Notes: a model not told the origin generated them from the letters alone. A DNA stretch of 64,000 nt from Austropuccinia psidii (GCA_023105745.1 JALGQZ010000011.1:49276698-49340697); one strand, 5' to 3'; positions 12,587-26,043 are shown, counted from the stretch's first letter. A program made the numbers and translations.

Positions 12587-14743
12587 GTGGAAACAGAAAA
12601 CCACAATGACAAAGAGGAGGAATCTAACTCTGAAAAAGAAACAGAAGAGTCAGAAAGTTCTGAAAGTGATGAAATTAATATAATTAATGCACAAATTAAT
12701 AATATTGATATAATTTATGAAGTACTAGATGTTAACTCAAACTTACCACAAGTTGGAACATATGACACAAACCTGACAAATATACAAGATGCCAAAATGT
12801 ACAGAACCAAACCTGCAAAAGGAATGGGATATACAGCTGGAAACTCAATTATAAGTATTGTTATGGTTGATAACCAAGAAGGAAAAGTGAACTTGGATAC
12901 AGGAGCATATTGTACCTGTGTTGGTAAAAGTATTTTAATAACCATTGTCCCATATTGGAAAGAAAAACTTATGCCAATACAAGGTGTCAAATTTAGTAGT
13001 GCAAGTGAGAGCATGAAGCCCCTTGGAATAATTGATTTAACACTAGTTTTTCCTCACCCCTCACAATGTGTCAGAATTAAAGTAGAGTTTGTAGTAATGG
13101 AAAACTGTACTAGTAATCACTTCATACTTGGAAATGACTACTTATCAATTTATGGTATAGATATCTCTAACCAAAAAGATAGATATTTTACCATAGGAGA
13201 CAACAAAAGACAAACGTTTGGCTTCTTTAATAGCAAAAAACAAATGACAGTTATTAACAATGAAGAGAGAAGTCCAGAAAAGGAACTTTTTATATCTGAA
13301 CAACTCAAAGAGGCAGAATTCAATCAAGATTTAACAGAAAAAATGAAACAAAAATTGATTGACCTCTTATTTAAGTACAAAAATGCCTTTGCAACTGAAA
13401 AAGAGCCACCAGGGGCCATAATTGGGCATGAGGTGGATATAATTCTTAATGTGAAAAAGCCTTACCCACCTTTACTAAGGAGACCTGCTTACCCAGCTAA
13501 TCCAAGGGCTAGAGAGGCCTTGGAGGTACACATTAAAGAATTAATGGACCTTGGAGTATTAAGAAAAGTAGGACATAATGAACAGGTAGAGGTCACTACA
13601 CCTGTCATTATAACTTGGCATAATGGAAAATTAAGAATGGTAGGAGACTTCAGAGCCCTGAACACCTATACCATTCCAGGCAAATATCCAATACCCAGAA
13701 TCCATGAGACATTGACACAATTGTCACAAGCTAAGTTCATAACAGCCATGGATGCTTTAAAGGGTTTTCATCAGAATGTCTTAACAGAAAATGCCAAGAA
13801 AATACTGAGGATAGTAGTCCACTGTGGAATTTTTGAATACTTAAGAATGTCATTTGGTAGAAAGAATGCACCTTCCCATAATCAAAGGATGATGAATACC
13901 ATATTTCCTGAAAAATTATCAGAAGGATGGTTAATTATCTATACTGATGATATCGTAGTTTGCTCAGAAACTTGGGAAAATCAGCTTACAAGACCAGAAA
14001 GGGTACTACAAAAGATAGTGCAAGTGAATATGAAAATTTCCTTGAAAAAGTGTCATTTTGCATATAGTGAACTAAAAGCACTAGTACATGTTGTATCTGA
14101 ACTTAGTCTAGGCATAGACAAGAATAAAGTACCAGCAGTACTACTTAAGCCAATGCCTCAAACCAAAAAAGAAATGCAATCATTTCTAGGATTTGCTGGT
14201 TACTATAGACAGCATATAAAGGACTTTGCAAAAATTTCCAAATACTTCTATAAACTATGTGATCAACAAACAGTCTATGAAATGACAGAAGAAAGAGTCA
14301 AGGCATATAAAGAATTGAAGAATTCCTTAACAAATGACCCATTTCTTCTAATTCCAGATTGGAAACTACCATTTAAACTTTACATTGATGCTTGTGGAGA
14401 AGTACTAAGTGCTGCACTACACCAGGCACAAATTATCAATGATAAACCAGTGGAAGGATCAATTTGTTTTATTTCAACACAGATAAAGCCAACAGAAGCA
14501 AGATATGGAGCAAGCCAAATGGAATGCCTCTGCTTAATATGGGCTTTAGAAAAATTACATTATTACTTGGATGGAACAGTATTTGATGTGATTACAGACT
14601 GTAATGCTGTAAAATCTCTATTAAATTTGAAAACTCCAAATAGACATATGCTGAGATGGCAAATTGCTATTCAAGAATATAGAGGAAATATGACTATTGT
14701 TCATAAATATGGTAATATTCATAAAAATGCAGATGGTCTCTAG
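12587..14743 (+). pseudogene. element A pol: protease, reverse transcriptase, RNase H
   Basis: An open frame of 718 codons; the first codon is GTG, so the true start is unknown and is probably a fusion to gag. An acidic Glu/Ser-rich linker (about 5-45) is followed by the aspartic protease (Asp-Thr-Gly at about 104). The reverse transcriptase fingers and palm ([32 protein letters not shown]) lead to the catalytic box YTDD at about 452. The connection domain follows ([17 protein letters not shown]), then RNase H with YIDACGE near 599 and a later Glu and Asp ([27 protein letters not shown]). A TAG at 14741 cuts off the integrase. Substitutions such as [12 protein letters not shown] in place of the FGIKNAPSH...R seen in C suggest decay. 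Confidence 0.88.
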
Positions 14744-16310
14744 CAAATACCCCTGACAATCCAGCATGGGTACCACAAGAAGAGCACCATATAGAAGGAA
14801 TATGTGTTACAGACATTGGCACAGAAATCTTTAACCAAGCTAAAGAAAGCTATAAGATAGAAAAGAATTGCCATATCTTAAGCCAACTTCTAATGAAAGG
14901 CTGCAAAGATCCATCACTTTCATCAAAACTAGATGAAACATGGAAAAAGGCATATGATGAAGGAAGATTCCACCTCCTTGATGGGATCCTTTACCATAGA
15001 ACAAAATACACATGTGTTATGGCCTTAACAGATAGAACCCTGATAAACACTATTCTACATGAGTGTAATGATAGTGTTGCAGCTGGACATCTCTCAGAAG
15101 ACAGAACACTAGAAAGGGTGAAAACCTGCTCGTGGTGGCCAAATTGGAAGAAAAATGTTTCATAATACTGCCAAACCTGGGACAGATGTCAAAAAGCCAA
15201 CAGAGCCACAGGAAACTTTTTTTTGAATAATGATCCAAATCCAGGGACAAAAATCCCCTTGGGAAATAGCTCATATGGATTGGGTAACAGCATTACCTCC
15301 ATGAGGAGACAGAAGCTATAATGCATGCCTAGTATTTGTTGACAGGTATGGCAAAAATCCCATGTTCCTACCATGTCACAAAGATGACACAGCTATGGAC
15401 ACAGCCATAATGATATGGAAAAAAGTCATTAGCCATACAGGTTTATTCCAGAATATTATAAGTTACAGAGACTCAAAATTCACTTCAGCATTATGGACAA
15501 ATCTCCATGACTTGTTTGGGACAAAGTTATAATTCTCAACAGCTTACCATCCTCAAGCTGATGGTTTAGCAGAAAGAATGATACAAACCTTGGAGGACAT
15601 GGTCAGAAGATTCTGTGCTTATGGACTAGAATTCAAAGATTCTGATGGTTTTACCCATGATTGGTGTACACTAATACCAGCCCTTGAACTGGCATATAAG
15701 ACATCAATCCATTCTTCTACTGGCAAACCACCAGCAATGCTAGAAAAAGGTTGGAATCCAAGACTTCCTTATGATACCTTCAAAAAGGACTTAGTGGATA
15801 TACATCCAACAGTAAGAAGTTTTAAGATAATGCTTGACAAAGCAAGGCACCATGCAAACAGATGTATGCAAGATTCTTTCAAATATGCAAAAGAAAGATG
15901 GGATAAAAGTCATAAACCACCTGACTTCAAAATAGGAGACTTGGTCCTAGTATCAACCCTTAATTTCAATAACATAAAAGGTCCAAAGAAATTGAAAGAT
16001 TCCTTTACAGGACCATTTATGATAAAAGCACTTCATGGACCCAATGCTGTGCAATTGGAACTCACAGGTGAATTAATGAACAAACACCCAGCTTTCCCAG
16101 TAAGTCTGATAAAACCTCACAGCTCAAGTAATAAGGAATTATTTACACTATGAAATAAACCTCCACTTGAAATTCCCCCCTTGGAAGAAGGAGAAGAAAA
16201 GAAAATTGTAAAAGTCCTTAAACAAAGAAGGACAAGAAACAAAAAAGAAAGAGAATACCTTGTAAGGTATAGAAATTAAACTCAAGAAGATTAATTGCTA
16301 CTTGAGAAAG
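14744..16310 (+). pseudogene. element A integrase and chromodomain-like tail, broken
   Basis: The zinc-binding N-terminal domain is readable at 14893-15165 (HECNDSVAAGHLSEDRT, then WWPNWKKNV) and ends in a TAA. The catalytic core 15166-15577 is readable only in pieces across frame changes ([11 protein letters not shown], then TAYHPQADGLAERM). The frame 15578-16153 holds the end of the core and the C-terminal domain (RWDKSHKPPDFKIGDLVLVS, LKDSFTGPFMIKALHG). After a TGA at 16151 a Lys/Arg-rich tail with REYLVRYRN resembles the short chromodomain of this lineage; such tails direct integration to marked chromatin in chromoviruses. Several stops make it inactive. Confidence 0.85.
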
Positions 16311-16476
16311 ATATAACAAATTCTGATAAACTACTAAGAAGGTTCAGACATCAAAGAAAACCTAAAAAATAGAAAAGTCAAGCATTATTGAGCTTCAAGA
16401 CTAACAAAGTCTATTAAAGAGGTAGGGCAGTGGATGATACCCCAATTAAAGATATCAGATTGTGGTACAATCTTTT

Positions 16477-16490
16477 TTGGTGGTAGGGAA
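16477..16490 (+). promoter_or_regulatory. polypurine tract of element A
   Basis: The purine-rich run TTGGTGGTAGGGAA lies directly before the 3' LTR start, where plus-strand synthesis is primed. Elements B and C have GGTGGGAGGGAA and AAGGGGAGGGAA in the same place. Confidence 0.6.
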
Positions 16491-18475
16491 TGTGAACATT
16501 TGAGATATGACTACATACCCAAAAAGGTCACAAGAAAAATTTAAAATAATTATACCTTAAAAATAATTACCTTAAAGCTACAAAAATGCCATAAACAGGC
16601 ATAAAGCTTGGTTTAACTTAAAAACCAATGAATAAACATGTGAAATAAGTTACACCATTGGATTCCCCATGGTAAAATACACATATATAATTTTTATGGC
16701 ATATCTGTAAGGTCAATATTTAATGAGTCATAGGTAATAATACCTTATAAAAAACATGAATCCATAATTATTTCAAATACCAATGAAATAAAATGAAAAA
16801 TAAATGGTACCATTGGATTCTCCATAAACCTTTACACATAAAACAATGAAGAAGCTAATCTCCAAAGTCAATACTTAAGGAGTTAAGCTGAATGTATGCA
16901 CTTTTTTGGTCAACACATATATTCAAGGATTTTAGCTAATATCCTTTCCAATATACATGTTAGAGTGATGAACCAAAAAATAAAGTCACCACGTAATTAC
17001 TGTAGGAATACAGAAATGAACTTTATTTCACAAGTTATAAACAAGGTTAAAACCTGTAATAGATTATTGATTAAAATCAATAGAGCTGTTGACCACTTTG
17101 TTGTGAAAGTGGTCCAAGCTGAAAAAAAGTAGAAAGTTGGATTCTACTGGTTCATTCGTGAAGAATGATGTATTTGTTATTACAATATCCAAGGTATAAC
17201 CCCTTGAAATCATGGTTTGAAGCTTAAAATATTAAATTTTGACAGAAAAGATGAGTTACAAAAAAAATCATCAAAAATACAGTTTTAATGATTTAATGAA
17301 ATTCTCTTGGCAGTGTAATAAGGGCATGCCAAGCTATCAGAATAAACTATCAGAATAGCTTTGGCGTGTATAGCTTAAAAGCTATTAATGATAAAAGGTT
17401 AAGCTTGAATTTGATCATTTAAGATCACTCACTGTAATCTTATTTTAAGTTTAACAGTCATATAAGTGATAAAACTGGTGAATAATATTAGAATATGATT
17501 GATAATAATAAAATCCATGAAGTGTAGGATTCTTCCAAGCCTATGATGTCATCAAACCTAGAGTTATAGTGATAACTCTGAATAATGGCGTAATTATGAG
17601 GTAAGATGGTTTGATCATGATGTAATCATCACCAAACCTTAAAATATTTATCAATTCTAGTAGAAAGCATCAGTACACGTTTAATGATAGCCTTCTGGAC
17701 TCTAGGAGGAAGGTATTTACTAAAAATAGAGCTCTTTTTACTCTGTTTTCCCCTCAGACACTTACAAAAACATTAAATCATTAAATCAAAAGGTAATTTC
17801 TTTATTCTTTATATATAAAACTTTGATATTATTAAAGACCAAAGGTAATCGTATTATAATCATCATCTCTGACGTGATTATTGCAATTATTTAATTGTTT
17901 TGTTTAAATTTCTCTTAAAAACCTCTATTCCACGTAAAATCAAGAAAAGTTGTAATTTCTCTTAAATTGTATTGTAACTACAATTCAAATAAGTTGTATT
18001 TACATTTTTTGGTGCAAAATTATTCAAAATTATTATATTAAGCATTAAAAGTAGGTTATTTCTCTTATTATAATAATTTTTCTCTGTTATTACTTTAATA
18101 ATTCTATAATTGATATAAATAGTATTTATATTAATTTAAAACTTTAATATTAGTAAAATTATTGTTATAAATTGTTTTTTATTAATAAAAAACAATTTTT
18201 TACGCCTTTATTATTTGTTGGTAACAATAATAAGGTGCTTTTAATTATATTAATTATCTTATATTAATATATTTATTTATTATCTTATTTGTTTCATAAT
18301 ATAAATTGTATTATTATATTTTTTAAATGATATAGTTATTTTTACGCCATATTTATAATAATTCTTCATTATTATAATTATTTTTATCTTATTTATTTCA
18401 TTTATAAGGACATTCATAGTACAATAAGTAAAATATTAGTAATTTTTACTTATTGTTTCATAGTCAAACCTGACA
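16491..18475 (+). repeat. 3' LTR of element A
   Basis: It starts TGTGAACATTTGAGATATGA and ends AGTCAAACCTGACA, 1985 bp. It is collinear with the two parts of the 5' LTR, with frequent substitutions and small indels, and is followed by the target duplication AGCTT (18476-18480). Confidence 0.92.
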
Positions 18476-18480
18476 AGCTT

Positions 18481-19920
18481 AGCTACTGGGAAATCCTCAA
18501 CACTATACTTCCACTGACCCTAGCTACTGGGAAAGTATATTCAAAATAATATACTTGACTACCTCCCAGGTTGGTTATTAATTATTCCTGTGCTTATAAT
18601 TTGCACAGGGGAGAGAGACCCTTTATTTATATCTTTCAGGAATCCAGGGGGCCCTCCATGAAATCTGTCCTTTTTGACTTCAATTCCTCCTGATTCCATC
18701 ATGTGAGTTTGGTTTTTATCAGGACCCTTCTTGAAAGTAGGAGGTGATTTAAGGTTTGGTGGTAATTTCTATTCTACACATCCTCCATTTATCACATGAT
18801 GATCTTTTGGAGAGGTGGTTATGACATGATACTCTGGGTTTTTTCTTGCATGCATGAGGTGATTTCATTTTGGCTGGGTACTTTTCTTGTGCACAGCCTG
18901 CTTTCTGTCACATGATATGCTTTTGGTGGGGGAAGTATCACATGATGAATTTGAATTTTCCTTCCATATGTCATTTGCTCTAGGCTTTGTAGAAATGGCT
19001 ATGTAATTTATGCAGGTGTCATAGCTGTGTTTTCTCTTTTTGAAATTTAAAGTGAGGCCAGGTGATAATTTCTTGAACTTATTTATATACTTTTGTGCAT
19101 GAGATTATGTGATTTTTTTGGTTTGACACATGCTATGCATAGTAATGTGTTTGAGATTTAAATAAGGGTATATACTGCATGCAGCCTTTTGTAGCTAGTT
19201 TTGACTTGCATGAGGGCTTATGTGGTGTTAGGAATTTTAAGCTGATTGTTTATTTTCCAAAGAAGGCTATTAATTTCCTTGAATATACTCTGATGGCTGT
19301 GTCCTTCTTAATTTGGGGCTGTTTTAACTGTGGTTACTGTGGATATAAGATAAGGTACTCCTGTGGCTGTGTTGAGAATGACTTTCAAGAATTACATGGG
19401 GTTCAGCTTTCAATCACATATATTTCCTATTTTGAATTAAAGGGGGCTGTCTAATTCATGCAGGTGACATTTTCCTACTGCACGAGTCCTATGGCTATAG
19501 AAGTAAATCCTGGTGGGGTATGTAATTTACAGAGTGGTATGTTGCTTGGTGTAGCTAGTTTGCTATATGTAGCTTGATCCTCCCATATTCCTATTGAAAT
19601 TGTATAATTTATTTAAACACACACACCCTTTGGTTCCTGTGCAATTGTATTATAAATTAACCTCAGCTTCTTGCTGTAAATATGACCTTTTGGTGTAAAC
19701 GTTGACTTTAAGTCTACCTGTGGGTTAAATTGTGTGCTGTTATGGAATACTATGAGCTTGAGCCTGGTGAAAAAAATGGTATGGAATATCAGATCCCCTA
19801 TTCTTAATCTGATTCTGTGGTCTCCTCCAATACCTCTTCCTCATTTATTGATTCATCTTCTTAGCTTTGTTTTTCTTCTATGTCTTCTTTTGTGTATATC
19901 AACTTTCATCTTGTGTAAAA
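18481..19920. other. non-coding stretch right of element A
   Basis: It shows a short repeat (TAGCTACTGGGAAA near 18480 and again near 18523). From there to 19920 only short unrecognisable frames exist (for example 19179-19454 plus). It is probably the downstream untranslated region or LTR of the minus-strand element whose integrase tail lies at 19924-20104. Confidence 0.4.
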
Positions 19921-19923
19921 CAT

Positions 19924-20104
19924 CTTGAGTTGAGAGGCAGAAAATCTTCTTGAGAATTGGGTTGCATTCAGCTCTTCCAGTTCATACAGTTCATTGTTGA
20001 GTTTTCCAATTACTCTGTATGGCCCATTCCATTTGTTTCTCAATAGAAGGCCACAATTGGTTTCTATTGTTTTTTGTAAACCAGGACCAAATCTTTTTCA
20101 TAAG
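19924..20104 (-). pseudogene. gypsy integrase C-terminal domain remnant
   Basis: On the minus strand two frames together give the typical integrase C-terminal fold: YEKDLVLVYKK, then after a frame change LLLRNKWNGPYRVIGKLNNELYELEELN and RRFSASQLK. This pattern (DLVL...KW.GPY.V......YEL.....T...R.FSAS.LK) belongs to a gypsy family different from A, B and C, whose tails read GPF.I.ALHG. Only about 60 residues survive; the start of the domain is cut at about 20104. Confidence 0.7.
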
Positions 20105-20284
20105 CATGGGAAAGAACCCCCCAAATTGGTGTTTATGGAGATGATAGCCTGAACCAATTTATGGCCAATTGGCACCTGGTGGTGTGAAATGGGCTTTGGG
20201 CTAGAACCACCTGTCCTGGCCATATAATGAGCCATTGGCCTTCTTGGACAATGCTCCACCTCACCAGACCCCATTTCAGCCTGT

Positions 20285-20500
20285 GACTCAAAGCCAGAGC
20301 ACAAGAATGACAGCCAAACAGCATAAACCAATGGTAGAGTAAAATACCACAAAAACATGGAGCTGAGCCAAAAAAGCTCAAAAGGTATAAAATGAAAGAG
20401 GAAACTCACATGTTTCCAAATAAATAAGTCCCATCACCATAGGACAAAGAATAACAAAGTTATTCCTGCTTAAAGAAGTTCCTGAGAATAAACCTTCATT
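20285..20500 (+). repeat. dispersed repeat, copy 2
   Basis: It is similar to 4985-5210 (shared CAAACAGCATAAACCAATGG / CAATAAACCAATGGTAGA, AAAATACCAC, and taagtcccat with flanks). It begins a little right of the integrase remnant, so it may mark another inserted fragment. Confidence 0.5.
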
Positions 20501-23500
20501 TTCACCTCTCATCTGAAATCCAGAGGAAGGAGCTTAACCCTAGAGAATAGGTATTTAAACTGAATCTCTAAGGCAGGGATATCCAATGGTACTAGCAAAA
20601 CTGAGCTAGCACCAAAACTACAGAGGTCATGGCCAAAATAAGGTTGAATAAGGGTGAATAAAATATTCACCTCTCATCTAACTTCCACATTTTTGGTGTG
20701 AGATACTCACAGTGGGGTATTTTTGGAATTAGCACAATAAGGGATATCTGATGGTGTCATCCATTTCCCCATATCTCATGAAGAACAAAAGCTATGGGAA
20801 AAATAAGTTCCATACAGATTTTGAGACAATCATACATTTAAAGAACAAAAATTGAACATGGAACAACTTTGGCACATTTAATGTTAGCCATACCAAATGA
20901 GGTACAATTGTGTAGATCTCATCCAGGGCTACACAATGAACCAACTTGGAGCTCAATATCGTAAAAAATGACAAATCTATAGCAGCTTTAAGATCAAAAT
21001 CCCACAGTTTGGCTAATACACCATTACTGTGGGATACTTCCCCATAACTATGATTATGAGGTGTCAAAAAGAGGAAGAAGAATGTTTATACTTCAATAAC
21101 TCATAGTTCATCCAATACTGGGGTCCCATACAGGTTCTGTACAGTATTCTATGCCTCATACATGTTGGAAGAGGGCTGTGTGGTTCCCAGATGAAAATTT
21201 TCGCCCTGTATTGGGGAAAACTTCCCAGATGTGGTTTCAAAGCCCCATCTGAGCACAATACACAGCATACAGGCCTTGTGGAAACCACAAGCCAATACCT
21301 TGAAGTGAAAAAATCTTCATTTCCCCCAAATGAAGTGTTCCAGAGGACCTTTCCACCCAATTTCAAGATAAAAAGGGCTCTTTCTCCTCCCAAAAGAGGA
21401 ATCCTCATCCCTCTGTTGAATTCCTACGTAGTACAACTGTCCAAAAAAGCTATGCTCTTGGAACATAATCAGGTATACTTCTAATGTGGAGTATTGTAGT
21501 AGTTATTATTGTAACCCAACAGATAATTATTGCACCCAGGGCTTTCAATAGAACTCTCCACCACTAGAAATATTTATTAAAGCCCTTAAATACTCCTTAA
21601 AACTCCTTTTAATCGATTTTTATCCTTGTCACAGGCACCGTTAGAGCTGTATATACTTTTTCTATTAGTCTATCATAGACTCAGCCTGACACCCCAGGAA
21701 AATTTCAGTGGTTTTAGGCCCTTAAGCCATACCCAGGGCTTCTGAAGATACCCCCTTTGATTAGTGGGTTTCTGGCCTAAATGATGTTTTGGAACCATTT
21801 AGGCCCCCTATGGACTCTTTGGCCCGCAGTCCATATGCCATGGTTTGTGGGACACTTTAGGCCCCTTTTGCCCTAAGTCCAATGAGGTCAAAAGGGGCTA
21901 AGGGGGCAGACTACTGGGTCACAAGCCACAAGTGGACCTGCCTAGCACCATTTTGGTCCACAAATATCAAGGGACCAAAATAGCCATAATTGACCATGGA
22001 CCCTCAAGATGCAATTCATGGCCTCTGGCAGCCACAAGGGGCCACCAGTCACCTTTAAAAAGGTTTCCCCTCAAGACAAGGGAAACCCTCCTACAAGAAT
22101 GAGGCATATATGGTATTATATACCATTATAAACCATTTTTCTCAAAGGTCCAATGGTCATGCTCTCAAGAATCCAGTTCATAATTTTATGTCAAGTCACC
22201 AATCCACATTTGCTTTCAAAGGAAGACTCCAGTCACTCAATCTTGTAATTCATGGTGGTATCCAGAGGACTATTTGAGGACACCAATCACCTGACTCTTC
22301 AGGTGTTGGTCATTTCAATTTACCCAGGATTCTTCAAGGGCAGTTTAAAAAGGGTTTTCATTACAAAATCAGTTGGAAAGGCATAAAGAGCTCCAGAACT
22401 CCTTGGACCACTCAATCGGTCCATACAGGCTGGATTCAGGCAACCTGTATGGCATTGACCCTTTTTTGTAAATTTGGTTTCCAATGTGGGAATTAAAGCC
22501 ACACATTTCAATCTCAAGAGGGCCTGATTTGTATTGAGCCAAAACAGTCAATACAGCTGGGTGATCAACCCTCCAGGATCAGTATTTTGACTTTTCACAT
22601 ATACTGGCCACCTTTTCACCCCTGGGGACTTTTCCCCAGTTACGCAATCTATTGGATTTCTTTCATTTATTATATTATTTCCATTCTTGGAAGTAAATAC
22701 TGATATTCATAAGTTACTCATTTGCACCTTCTTCTTTTCCTGTCAGTGGATATTGGTGGTCTTATCCTTTACTTATTACATTGTTACTTCGGGAAGGTTG
22801 AAAAATTGAATCAAGGAGTAATTTGGTTGGTTTTTTGGTCTTTTTATTTTCTTTAGTATCTTTGGCCTCCAGCTTCTTTTCCTATCTTTGGCATATTTTT
22901 ACTTTCTCTCATTTTCCTTAAATAAATATATATCTCAATTATTTTCTCTAGCCTTTTGGAGCCCTCCAAGTGAGTTCCAGGACACTCTTGTTTTCCCCAA
23001 GAGCCCCAGTTACATTAGATTAATTAACATGCAATTTCTTTTCATTCTGTTCATTCCTTATTTTATCATTTGATTCACTCATTTCATCAAAATTATGATT
23101 CCTTGCAGCTTTATGAACTTGTCATTTTTCATTTCTTCTGAATTTTCTCCCACTCATTCTTTATTTTGGAAAATTTATTTCTCTTTATATTTTTCTCTTT
23201 CAATAATTATTGAACTTTCTTTCTTTTAAAATTGTGTTTGGCTGACCACTTTAATAATTTTTAATCCACTCTATCTTAATTTGGGTCCCAGGCTATTTTG
23301 ATTGTTAAATTGGTCTCAAATTTTATTTCAGACACAGATCTTTATTCATCAAGGCTCATTTTGAAATATTACTCAAGAATTTTGATTTGAAGTAAGATTT
23401 TTATTTGATTTTCCATATAATTGATTTTGACCTCAAGAATTTGATTGAACTTCAGATTCCATTGACTTGTTTGATTCTTGATTTACCTTATCCTGGAGAC

Positions 23501-23740
23501 TTATTGATTTTATTGATCCACTTACTCTTCAAGATTCATTTTTTGATTTTCTGATATAAAAGGAATTATTGATTTGGATTTGGCTCAATATTATTGATTT
23601 GGATTTTCCTCAATATTATTGATTTTTATTTCCTAAAGAATATTTATTGTGATATTGACTCAAAGATTTCATTTTAATTGCCTCAAGTTCTTCATGCTCA
23701 ATTTTGGATTTCATTTTTTCATTTCTCATTTTCTTCTGAA
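20501..23740. other. non-coding stretch, probable LTR/leader of a decayed gypsy element
   Basis: I recognise no gene. The part 23300-23640 has many TTATTGATTT-like short repeats and a pyrimidine-rich composition and leads directly into the gag remnant at 23745, so the right part is probably the leader or 5' LTR of that element. Open frames at 20792-21067, 21064-21408 and 22320-22551 (minus) have no motif I know. I see no clear LTR pair. Confidence 0.35.
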
Positions 23741-23744
23741 AGTC

Positions 23745-24805
23745 ATTCCTATCCAAAATTCAGCTCTTGCAAGAAAGACAAGATCTCAGGCTATGGCTCA
23801 AGCTGTTCTCAATCCACCACCAATAGCACCTCTTGATGGAACCTCAGCAGTTCCTCAACTGAGGGCGCAAATGCACAGGGGACCAATAATGGAAGGAGAA
23901 GAGTAATAAAGGAAGGAGCAGAAAAATACAGGAAGGAAGGAAGAGGCATAAGAAGATAAAATTCATTTTCAGGAGTAGTTGAAACTTTTCCAGGAACTTC
24001 AAGGACCACTCTGAAAGGTCCTGGTGAGGATGATGCAGAGGAGAAGGAGTTCTGTGTAATATTAAGAGTCTTATTGTAATGAGGATGCCCCTGATTCTGT
24101 GGGGAAATCTCAGAGTAATGGAGAATAAACCCTAGCCTAGTGTAATCATCCTGTCTCTCATAAGTCTGAACCATATTTATTGGCCATCATGCAACAAATG
24201 ACCCAAATGATCAAAAATCTTCAATATTCTGAAACTTCAAGAAATCCTCTATGAAGGCACCAGCCTTATTTTATGGGAATCAGCCCTTCAAAGGAAGAAG
24301 TTTTATTCAGTACTTCCAGATTATCATTAATACTGACAAGGAAAATTTCTCTGAATACAGGGAGAAAGTTCTTAATACACCTTCATTTCTCATTGGCACA
24401 ACTTCAAAATGGATTGAGAACTACCTTTCCAATCTCACCAATGAAGACCCAACTTACCTCCCCAATATGTGGGCCTTATTTGACTACCAACTCTTTCCTT
24501 TATTTGGGGACCCATGGAAAGTTAGAAAAGCTGAAGCAGAGCTGGATGACCTAAGACTGAAGGAAGGAGGTCATGTTGTTTTATGAATTGTTGACTTCAG
24601 AAGTGTGGTGTCAGGAATTGGGGATTTGGGTTAAAGGGCTCTTATTCATATTTTCAGGAAGCAATTGGCCTCCATAATTCTGGATCAACTGGCCTCCCAT
24701 CCTTCAATCATTAATTCTTTTCAAGACTTAACGTACGTTACTCTAGAACTTGATACCAGCTACCATGAGAGGATAAAGGAGAATAATCACTGTCAAGAAG
24801 ATAAG
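23745..24805 (+). pseudogene. gag of another gypsy family, decayed and truncated
   Basis: Conserved pieces occur in order: an N-terminal ARKTRSQAMAQAVL...PPIAPLDGTSAVPQLRAQ (about 23770-23880), a Ser/Glu-rich linker lost in stops, and then 24251-24586 with MKAPALFYGNQPFKGRSFIQ, ENFSEYREKVL, IGTTSKWIENYLSNLTNEDP and FGDPWKVRKAEAELDDLRLK. After a stop it continues as VDFRSVVSGIGD and LDQLASHPSIINSFQDLTYV to about 24790. I recall a very similar gag from Austropuccinia psidii gypsy elements (from memory). It forms particles in the intact element. The sequence ends where an LTR of another insertion begins at 24806. Confidence 0.8.
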
Positions 24806-26043
24806 TGTGAGCCTGTGAGGTATGTATGACATACCCATAAGGCCACAAAAAACCTTATAAACAGTTGATTTATTCTTGAACAGACTATTCAAATAGATTT
24901 AGAAAAAAAAGTACCACTTTTTTTGGATAAACAAAGTTATAATTATTATATCATTTTTGGATTCTACACCAAAAATAACCTAGGGTACACCCATAGGATG
25001 TTATACCCAAAAATGATTATTTATTATGTTATTAGAAGATTCCAGAATCTCACAGTACAATTGAAACTATCTTAATTTTTTTTTTCAAAAAATTAGATTT
25101 AAGCTTAATTAAGCTTAAAGTTAAAGTTGCATGAGGTTTATGCAAACATACCAAGCTTTTAGTTAAAATTAAGGTGTTGTGTATATTTACTGAATTGGCT
25201 AAGGATTTTGAATACAGGCTGTCAATCCTCTGTGAGCTCAATTTAAAAGGGTTTAAGGCCATAGTATGGCTCTAAATGAATGAAAGGGCAAAATCCAGGA
25301 AAGAGGTGGGACAAAGGAAAAAGACCAAACAGAGCTGGGGTACCCAATTTTTTGGATCTGCAAGGATTAAATTAAGGTTGTCCACCTGTATTGGTAGATT
25401 TTCAACGTTATTTAAGCTTTGAGAGTAGAATTTGAGCTAACCTTAAGGTTTAACCTGGTTAAATCCCAATTCAGACAGGAATTTCAAGCTTCCAAAGGGT
25501 AAATCCCAATATGCAAGCTTGAAATTAAGGTTTGAAGGGCTGTAACAGCTTAATTAAGTTTAAAAATCTTAAATAAGCTTAAAACATTAAAGCTAAAAGC
25601 ATTGAAACCTTATCAAAATTTGAGGTTTGGTGTGTATTGCTATTTTACATGGAGGAATAGTAATAACCTCAAAAATTCATTAAGAATCCAATTCTTAATG
25701 AGTTTTCCTGAAGCTTTCACACAACTTACAATTTAATTTTATTGGTGTATATAAGAAATCATCATAATTTTTTATAAACAAGGTTTATTGGTAATTAGCC
25801 TGAAGATTTACTCTTTAAATTATAATCAAAGAAAATCAATATTTTTTTCAAAAATTAATTAGAAATTGAGTTTAAGAGATTTTTGCTTGAAAATCTATTT
25901 CTAACCTTTTCATGATATCAATTTGATATAAATAAGTTTATTTCATATTAATACTTAAAATATTTAATGCAAATGAGGATTAAAGTTACTTGCAGTTAAC
26001 AAGAACACTGGTTACTTTAAATTGGAATTAAAAGAAAGTTACG
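24806..26043 (+). repeat. LTR fragment, probably split by element B
   Basis: TGTGAGCCTGTGAGGTATGT, then ACATACCCATAAGGCCACAA, has the same opening pattern as the LTRs of B and C (TGTGAGCC, then ...CATACCC..A..CCACA). The sequence stays LTR-like (AT-rich, a GGTGTTGTGTATAT segment as in LTR C) up to the edge of element B without showing an end. I infer that B inserted into this LTR and that its remainder lies right of the window. Confidence 0.55.

Larger units (their letters stand above)
5830..18475 (+). mobile_element. Ty3/gypsy LTR retrotransposon A, full-length with nested solo LTR
   Basis: Two LTRs (5830-9723 and 16491-18475) flank gag, protease, reverse transcriptase, RNase H, integrase and a short chromodomain-like tail in the gypsy order. 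The element is bounded by perfect 5-bp target duplications AGCTT at 5825-5829 and 18476-18480, so it inserted as one piece. The 5' LTR is 3894 bp only because a 1922-bp solo LTR of another family and its 5-bp duplication sit in it; without them it is 1967 bp against 1985 bp for the 3' LTR. The internal genes hold stops, a frameshifting duplication and a broken integrase, and the LTRs differ visibly throughout, so this is an old copy. Confidence 0.93.

Noticed and set aside
20098..20409. A minus-strand frame with hydrophobic segments that could be a small membrane protein
   Set aside because: It overlaps the dispersed repeat and ends in the integrase remnant; two frames of similar composition are open there, and no signal or family supports it.
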